Source: Bacteroides sp. 51 (lineage in GTDB: Bacteria; Bacteroidota; Bacteroidia; Bacteroidales; Bacteroidaceae). From it: DNA of 64,000 nt. The translations under genes were made by a program, and so were the position numbers. The stretch covers positions 134,085-198,084 of the forward strand of contig NZ_QVMI01000011.1 of NCBI RefSeq assembly GCF_010500965.1, given 5' to 3'. Each line of letters opens with the position of its first letter. Positions within the stretch are counted from its first letter, which is position 1. Positions 60,601-64,000 of this stretch are shown in pieces. The notes beneath the pieces are model-generated. The model was given only the letters and a program-made list of their open reading frames with translations. It was not told where the DNA came from and made no database searches.

Positions 60601-60834
60601 GTCGATAACTCTTATGTAAAAGTGAAGAACATTACGCTGGGCTATACTTTACCGAAAGCATGGCTGTCGAAACTGCATGTCTCAAACCTGAGAGTATATG
60701 TAAATATCTTGAATCCGTTTACATTCACTGACTATGAAGGATTTGACCCGGAATGGGCAGGTTCCGCCATTGGCGACGGTAGCGGTGGTGTCAGTTCAAG
60801 AACTTATCAAATGGGTGTAAACTTAAAATTCTAA
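57604..60834 (+). CDS. SusC-like TonB-dependent transporter (third pair)
   Basis: This 1,076-residue SusC-type importer has an N-terminal regulatory-like domain ('ITGVIIDDLSEPLIGVSVLVKGT'), a plug ('QIRGKSTMSDKSEPLYVIDGVV', 'VDILKDASSTAIYGSRATNGVVMI' regions) and a barrel ending 'YQMGVNLKF'. The ATG at 57604 is used; a TTG three codons upstream is in frame. With its SusD partner 13 bases downstream and a GH43 gene next, it belongs to a locus for arabinose- or xylose-containing polysaccharide, probably controlled by the divergent HTCS. Confidence 0.94.
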   Translation: MRKRSRNVWFICGLSLGLASLPLYGNAEDNMKEYASYSQQSVQQNRKITGVIIDDLSEPLIGVSVLVKGTTIGTITDFDGNFSLDVPNDAVLVISYVGYKTQEITVGNQQRLAITLESDNKVLDEVVVVGYGVVRKADLTGSIGSANAEAITAKGATSLMESLQGQVAGVNITQSSSRAGDGFSIQIRGKSTMSDKSEPLYVIDGVVCDNMNFLNPMDIEKVDILKDASSTAIYGSRATNGVVMITTKKGDENATRTSVSYDGYYGIKTTANMPDFMDGDQFMNWRFHRYLTSSMDASTGLTKWDMSTANLRNFWGADSQVVKDMYKNKNYTDWADIVTRDGSQQNHFLNITGNAKNMTYRIGLGYQNEEGIAYDAYERWNIKGAVDHKISDKVSAGISTNMATSMKNNGSQNSVLNGFRMTPAMPAYYWDGPNVGKPIFQPGKDVVVYPDGGGPTSTINPIVDRENSKDDTRAYDAMANLYLQYSPVNEVILKTTFSPMYAKRTRGVFYGADTQLRGGASNMAEKHNDEVFSYTWDTQANYVKTFGDHSLNALALFSVYQLKEQGDDITVVDMPFDVEWHNLGSGTVQNQNSYYRKISMLSYVARINYAYKGKYLLTVSSRWDGSSKFQKGDRWGMFPSAALAWRISDEAFMKPAENWLSNLKLRASFGVSGNNAGLAAYDTSALANVKYYYNFGSAPANGFGYKIIDSNLTWEKTTEINFGIDFGFFNNRINGSIDLYNKDSKDLLMEMLTPFELGTIGKIDDLNSEGSIISNVGKVNNKGIEIQLNTLNVQTQDWRWETSFSFARNINKIKELNNAKEDLVGNKWFIGRPIDVVYGYKYMGICTREEAQAYANDPNMKTKFYEGEMKIFDRDGNGTIDAEDKMVLGHAAPTWTGSFTSNLSYKNIDFSVGIYTSQGGTVYSPFMGEFLDYNQRGMQRLNFDYYIPEGVPVLAADGSVTTQSATHYGKYPFPTNGTNGKGGGANWLSGGNEDRAQNFVDNSYVKVKNITLGYTLPKAWLSKLHVSNLRVYVNILNPFTFTDYEGFDPEWAGSAIGDGSGGVSSRTYQMGVNLKF

Positions 60835-60847
60835 AATAGATATAATT

Positions 60848-62566
60848 ATGAAGAAAATATATATTATCGCTGCCTTAGCTTTGTCTACCCTGTGTGGTTG
60901 CTCGGGATTCCTTGATCAGGATAACCGGTCGAATGTTCCATCGGATGACTTTTACAAGACTGCCAAAGGTTTTGAAAGCCTCACAAATTCTACATACTCT
61001 TCATTGCGCGGACTATACAATATGCAACCGCAATTGTTTGTTGCCGGAACAGACCTCTATGCCGACGGAAAGTCGCAGGGAGTTGTGATGGGGCAATACA
61101 CCTTTACGGCAGATATCGGGATCGTTAGAAACTTCTATGTAGCTTGTTATAAAGGTATTCAGCTGGCCAACAGCGTGATTGCTTACGGTGATTTAACGGA
61201 AAATACTTCTGTTCGCTTACAATATGTTGACGAAGCCCGCTTTATACGCGCTTGGTATTATTTCCAATTGGTGCAACAATTCGGAGCCGTAGCTTTAAAT
61301 AAAGAAATGTTCGATTACGCCGAGATGAATCACGAACGTACCGGTTTAGCCGAAGTATATCAATTTATTATTGATGAATTTCTTTATCTGTGCTCCGATG
61401 ATTCGAACCTGTTAGGGCGTACCTCTTCCGGTGTAGGTCGTGCCAACAAGCGTGCGGCTGCATTCTATCTGGCCAAAGCTTATCTTACCCGTGGCTGGTT
61501 GGATGGTACGGATTATGAATCGCAAATGGATGCTATAGCTCAAAGCACCGACTTTTCAAATGCTGCTAAGTATGCATTGGAAGCAATAAACGGAGAGGTT
61601 CCTTCAATCTCAATTGAAGATGCTTTCGACTTTAATAATGAAGAAAATAACGAGATATTCTGGAGCATTCAGTTTAGTTCGGCCACACTGGAAAATCCAA
61701 AAACACATGGTTCATACCAACAGTCGCAGTTTGGTTCCTATCTGGGTGGTTCGGAAAAACCGCGTAATAAAGCAATCGACGGAAATTTCGCACCTTCCCT
61801 TCGTTTGCAGCAGTTGTACACTAAAGGAGATGCCCGGCTTGAACAAACCTTTATGTTGGAGTTCCATGAGGCTTACTTCGATTATTATTCGGCTCCGACT
61901 ACCTCTAAGATAATCTACTATTATGCTCCGGCATGGGCCACAGATGCTGATATCGAAGCCTGGAAAGCGGATGACCCAAATGGTTTGAAAACAAATACAA
62001 TTATCAGTAAAACCATTGCCGATGGAGGTATCGCTCCATCTAACGGAGCACCGGCCACGTATAAAGACCGTCGCTCAATGGACTATGGAAACGCATGTAT
62101 CAAGAAGTTCGATGACCCTTCGGACGCTTCCATTGCTAACCGTGAATCCAGATGTAGCACGCATGATGTGGTCGTATCCCGTTTGGGCGAAGCCTACCTG
62201 ATTGCAGCCGAAGCTTATATAAAAATGAATCAGCCGGACAATGCCGCCAAAATGATCAATGATTTGCGTAAACGTCCGGGTACTATTAAGTCCGGCTATA
62301 CTGCGGCAATGACTGTGGCTACAGGCGATGTGGATATTGATTTCCTTTTGGATGAACGCGCCCGCGAAATGGCTGGTGAATATGTTCGCTGGACCGACCT
62401 GAAACGTACACATAAGTTGGTAGAATATGCTACTACTTATAACGAAGACGGTATCAAGGAAGCGAATATGAAGGGTACGGATGGGAAGTACAAAACCCTT
62501 CGTCCGATACCTCAGGCGGCTATTGACCTGAACCAGGCGAAAGTAACCCAAAACCCGGGATATTAA
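60848..62566 (+). CDS. SusD-like surface glycan-binding lipoprotein (third pair)
   Basis: This 572-residue SusD/RagB protein has a lipoprotein signal (LALSTLCGC), 'DEARFIRAWYYFQLVQQFG' and 'RLGEAYLIAAEAYIKMNQPDNAAKMINDLRK' TPR-like segments and the typical end 'QAKVTQNPGY'. It starts 13 bases after SusC and precedes the GH43 gene by 44 bases. Confidence 0.94.
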   Translation: MKKIYIIAALALSTLCGCSGFLDQDNRSNVPSDDFYKTAKGFESLTNSTYSSLRGLYNMQPQLFVAGTDLYADGKSQGVVMGQYTFTADIGIVRNFYVACYKGIQLANSVIAYGDLTENTSVRLQYVDEARFIRAWYYFQLVQQFGAVALNKEMFDYAEMNHERTGLAEVYQFIIDEFLYLCSDDSNLLGRTSSGVGRANKRAAAFYLAKAYLTRGWLDGTDYESQMDAIAQSTDFSNAAKYALEAINGEVPSISIEDAFDFNNEENNEIFWSIQFSSATLENPKTHGSYQQSQFGSYLGGSEKPRNKAIDGNFAPSLRLQQLYTKGDARLEQTFMLEFHEAYFDYYSAPTTSKIIYYYAPAWATDADIEAWKADDPNGLKTNTIISKTIADGGIAPSNGAPATYKDRRSMDYGNACIKKFDDPSDASIANRESRCSTHDVVVSRLGEAYLIAAEAYIKMNQPDNAAKMINDLRKRPGTIKSGYTAAMTVATGDVDIDFLLDERAREMAGEYVRWTDLKRTHKLVEYATTYNEDGIKEANMKGTDGKYKTLRPIPQAAIDLNQAKVTQNPGY

Positions 62567-62610
62567 GCGGTAACGTGCCGCAGCGAGGTTATTATTAACG
62601 ACTGATTTGA

Positions 62611-64000
62611 ATGAAGAAAGTATTACTGATTCTTTGCTTTATAAGCAATGTATTCATCTTGTTAGCCCAAGGTAGCCCCAGTAAGTGGGGCGACCAGGGC
62701 AACGGGACATATATCAACCCGATTCTGAATGCCGATTATTCCGATCCGGACGTGATCCGGGTAGGCGATAAATATTATATGGTAGCATCGGACTTCCATT
62801 TCTTAGGTATGCAGGTATTGGAATCGGAGGATATGATAAACTGGAAACTGATCTCACAGGTCTATGACCGGTTTGACTTTCCTGAATGGAACGAAAACAA
62901 ACGCTACGCGGGTGGCTCATGGGCGCCGGCTATACGCTATCACGACAACAAGTTCTGGGTGTTTTTCTGTACACCTCACGAGGGATTGTTTATGTCCAAT
63001 GCTGCCGATCCGGCAGGACCGTGGAGTCCTTTGCACTTAGTGCAGGCAGTTGAGAAGTGGGAAGACCCTTGTCCGTTTTGGGATGATGACGGGAACGCGT
63101 ACCTGGGTCGTAGTAAACATGGTGCCGGACCGATCATTGTGCATAAAATGAGTCCCGATGGCACCCGCTTACTCGATGATGGTCTGACCGTATATACCGG
63201 TCCGGTGGCCGAAGGTACCAAGATACATAAACGCGATGGGTATTATTATATGTCCATTCCGGAAGGTGGAGTAGAGAGGGGATGGCAAACCATTCTTCGC
63301 TCAAAGAATATCTATGGACCGTACGAGAAGAAGGTGGTGTTGGAGCAGGGAACTACCCCGATTAATGGTCCCCATCAGGGAGCGATAGTCGATACACCGG
63401 ACGGGCAATGGTTCTTCTATCATTTCCAGCATAGCGGCACATTGGGGCGTGTAGTTCATTTGCAACCCATGTACTGGCATGATGGCTGGCCGGTGATAGG
63501 AGTCGATGTGGATCGCAATGGTATTGGCGAGCCGGTTTACTCCTGGAAAAAGCCCATCTCCAGTTCGGCGATATATGCACCACAAACAGATGATGATTTC
63601 TCTTCACCGCAGTTGTCGCTGCAATGGCAGTTTAACCACAATCCGGTGGATGAAGCCTGGTCTTTAACTTCGCCCAGTGGTTGCCTGACGTTGAAAGCGC
63701 TTAAGTCGCCTACGTTCCGGTTGGCACGCAATACACTAACACAAAAGGTAATGGGTTATGTCAGTGAAGCTACTGTGGCTGTCGACTTTTCGAATATGGT
63801 CGACGGGCAACGCAACGGGTTAACTTGTATGGGTAAGGAGAACCGGATGCTGGGTGTGAAGATGGAGAAAGGGCAAAAGAGCCTGTATATATCTAACGAT
63901 ACGACCGAGCAGGTTGTTATTCCCCTTCAAAACGAGCAGGTTTATTTGCGTGTTTCTATGGATGTGCCTGCCCAAAGTTTTCAGTTTTCATATAGTATAG
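62611..64000 (+). CDS. GH43 family glycosidase (3' truncated by window edge)
   Basis: The frame opens with a Sec signal (MKKVLLILCFISNVFILLAQG) and continues to the window end, about 463 residues. The five-bladed GH43 propeller shows the catalytic base Asp in 'NADYSDPDVIRVGDKYYM', a middle Asp region 'KWEDPCPFWDDDGNAYLG', and the general acid Glu in 'PVAEGTKIHKRDGYYYM'. After about residue 330 a C-terminal beta-sandwich domain typical of beta-xylosidase/arabinofuranosidase members begins ('DDDFSSPQLSLQWQFNHNP'). Likely activities are beta-xylosidase or alpha-L-arabinofuranosidase; the exact one cannot be fixed from sequence. It is third in the HTCS-linked susC/susD operon. Confidence 0.88.
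   Translation, partial: MKKVLLILCFISNVFILLAQGSPSKWGDQGNGTYINPILNADYSDPDVIRVGDKYYMVASDFHFLGMQVLESEDMINWKLISQVYDRFDFPEWNENKRYAGGSWAPAIRYHDNKFWVFFCTPHEGLFMSNAADPAGPWSPLHLVQAVEKWEDPCPFWDDDGNAYLGRSKHGAGPIIVHKMSPDGTRLLDDGLTVYTGPVAEGTKIHKRDGYYYMSIPEGGVERGWQTILRSKNIYGPYEKKVVLEQGTTPINGPHQGAIVDTPDGQWFFYHFQHSGTLGRVVHLQPMYWHDGWPVIGVDVDRNGIGEPVYSWKKPISSSAIYAPQTDDDFSSPQLSLQWQFNHNPVDEAWSLTSPSGCLTLKALKSPTFRLARNTLTQKVMGYVSEATVAVDFSNMVDGQRNGLTCMGKENRMLGVKMEKGQKSLYISNDTTEQVVIPLQNEQVYLRVSMDVPAQSFQFSYSI

Overview
The window is gut-Bacteroidales-like chromosomal DNA (Bacteroides/Parabacteroides type; genus is a guess). The evidence is three SusC/SusD-type outer-membrane pairs, two one-protein hybrid two-component sensors (HTCS), many secreted glycoside hydrolases with Sec or lipoprotein signals, and several matches to the Bacteroidetes -7 promoter box TAnnTTTG. 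I saw no rRNA, tRNA, phage, IS transposase or CRISPR array.

Layout. (1) 1-2.1 kb: the 3' end of a sulfatase and an orphan soluble PAS-type histidine kinase. (2) 2.7-17.7 kb: a host-glycan cluster with an HTCS regulator, divergent to a GH109 alpha-N-acetylgalactosaminidase, a frameshifted GH2 beta-galactosidase and an intact GH2 beta-galactosidase; a third GH2 enzyme faces them. The set suits trimming of mucin-type or blood-group-A-type glycans. (3) 17.8-19.4 kb: two small membrane proteins and a uroporphyrinogen-decarboxylase-family protein. (4) 19.6-25.8 kb: an AT-rich accessory island. It holds a DUF3791/DUF3990 pair (probable ADP-ribosyltransferase toxin-antitoxin) and a minus-strand cluster containing a PvuRts1I/AbaSI-like modification-dependent endonuclease, two coiled-coil proteins, a membrane protein and a WYL regulator. 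I regard this cluster as the best candidate for an undescribed anti-phage system. (5) 25.8-27.4 kb: a long non-coding stretch with repeats and a perfect hairpin. (6) 27.4-52.7 kb: an amino-sugar polysaccharide utilisation locus: exo-beta-glucosaminidase-like GH2, XylR-type regulator, NagX-like transacetylase, MFS sugar transporter, NagA, NagB, GH20, two SusC/SusD pairs, two surface lipoproteins, a second GH20, a second NagX-like protein and an acidic-linker lipoprotein of unknown function. (7) 52.9-64 kb: a second HTCS, divergent to a SusC/SusD pair followed by a GH43 enzyme that runs off the window.

In locus 6 a polymer containing both GlcN and GlcNAc would be bound and imported by the SusC/D complexes and cut by GH20 and the glucosaminidase. 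Glucosamine could be N-acetylated at the inner membrane, the sugar imported by the MFS carrier, and GlcNAc-6-P converted to fructose-6-P by NagA and NagB. The kinase this route needs is not in the window.

The most unusual non-coding signal is a set of short tandem arrays with an exact 22-bp period, built in most cases around a short dyad. They occur in six intergenic regions with different sequences but the same spacing, and they occupy every convergent gene junction longer than 10 bp.
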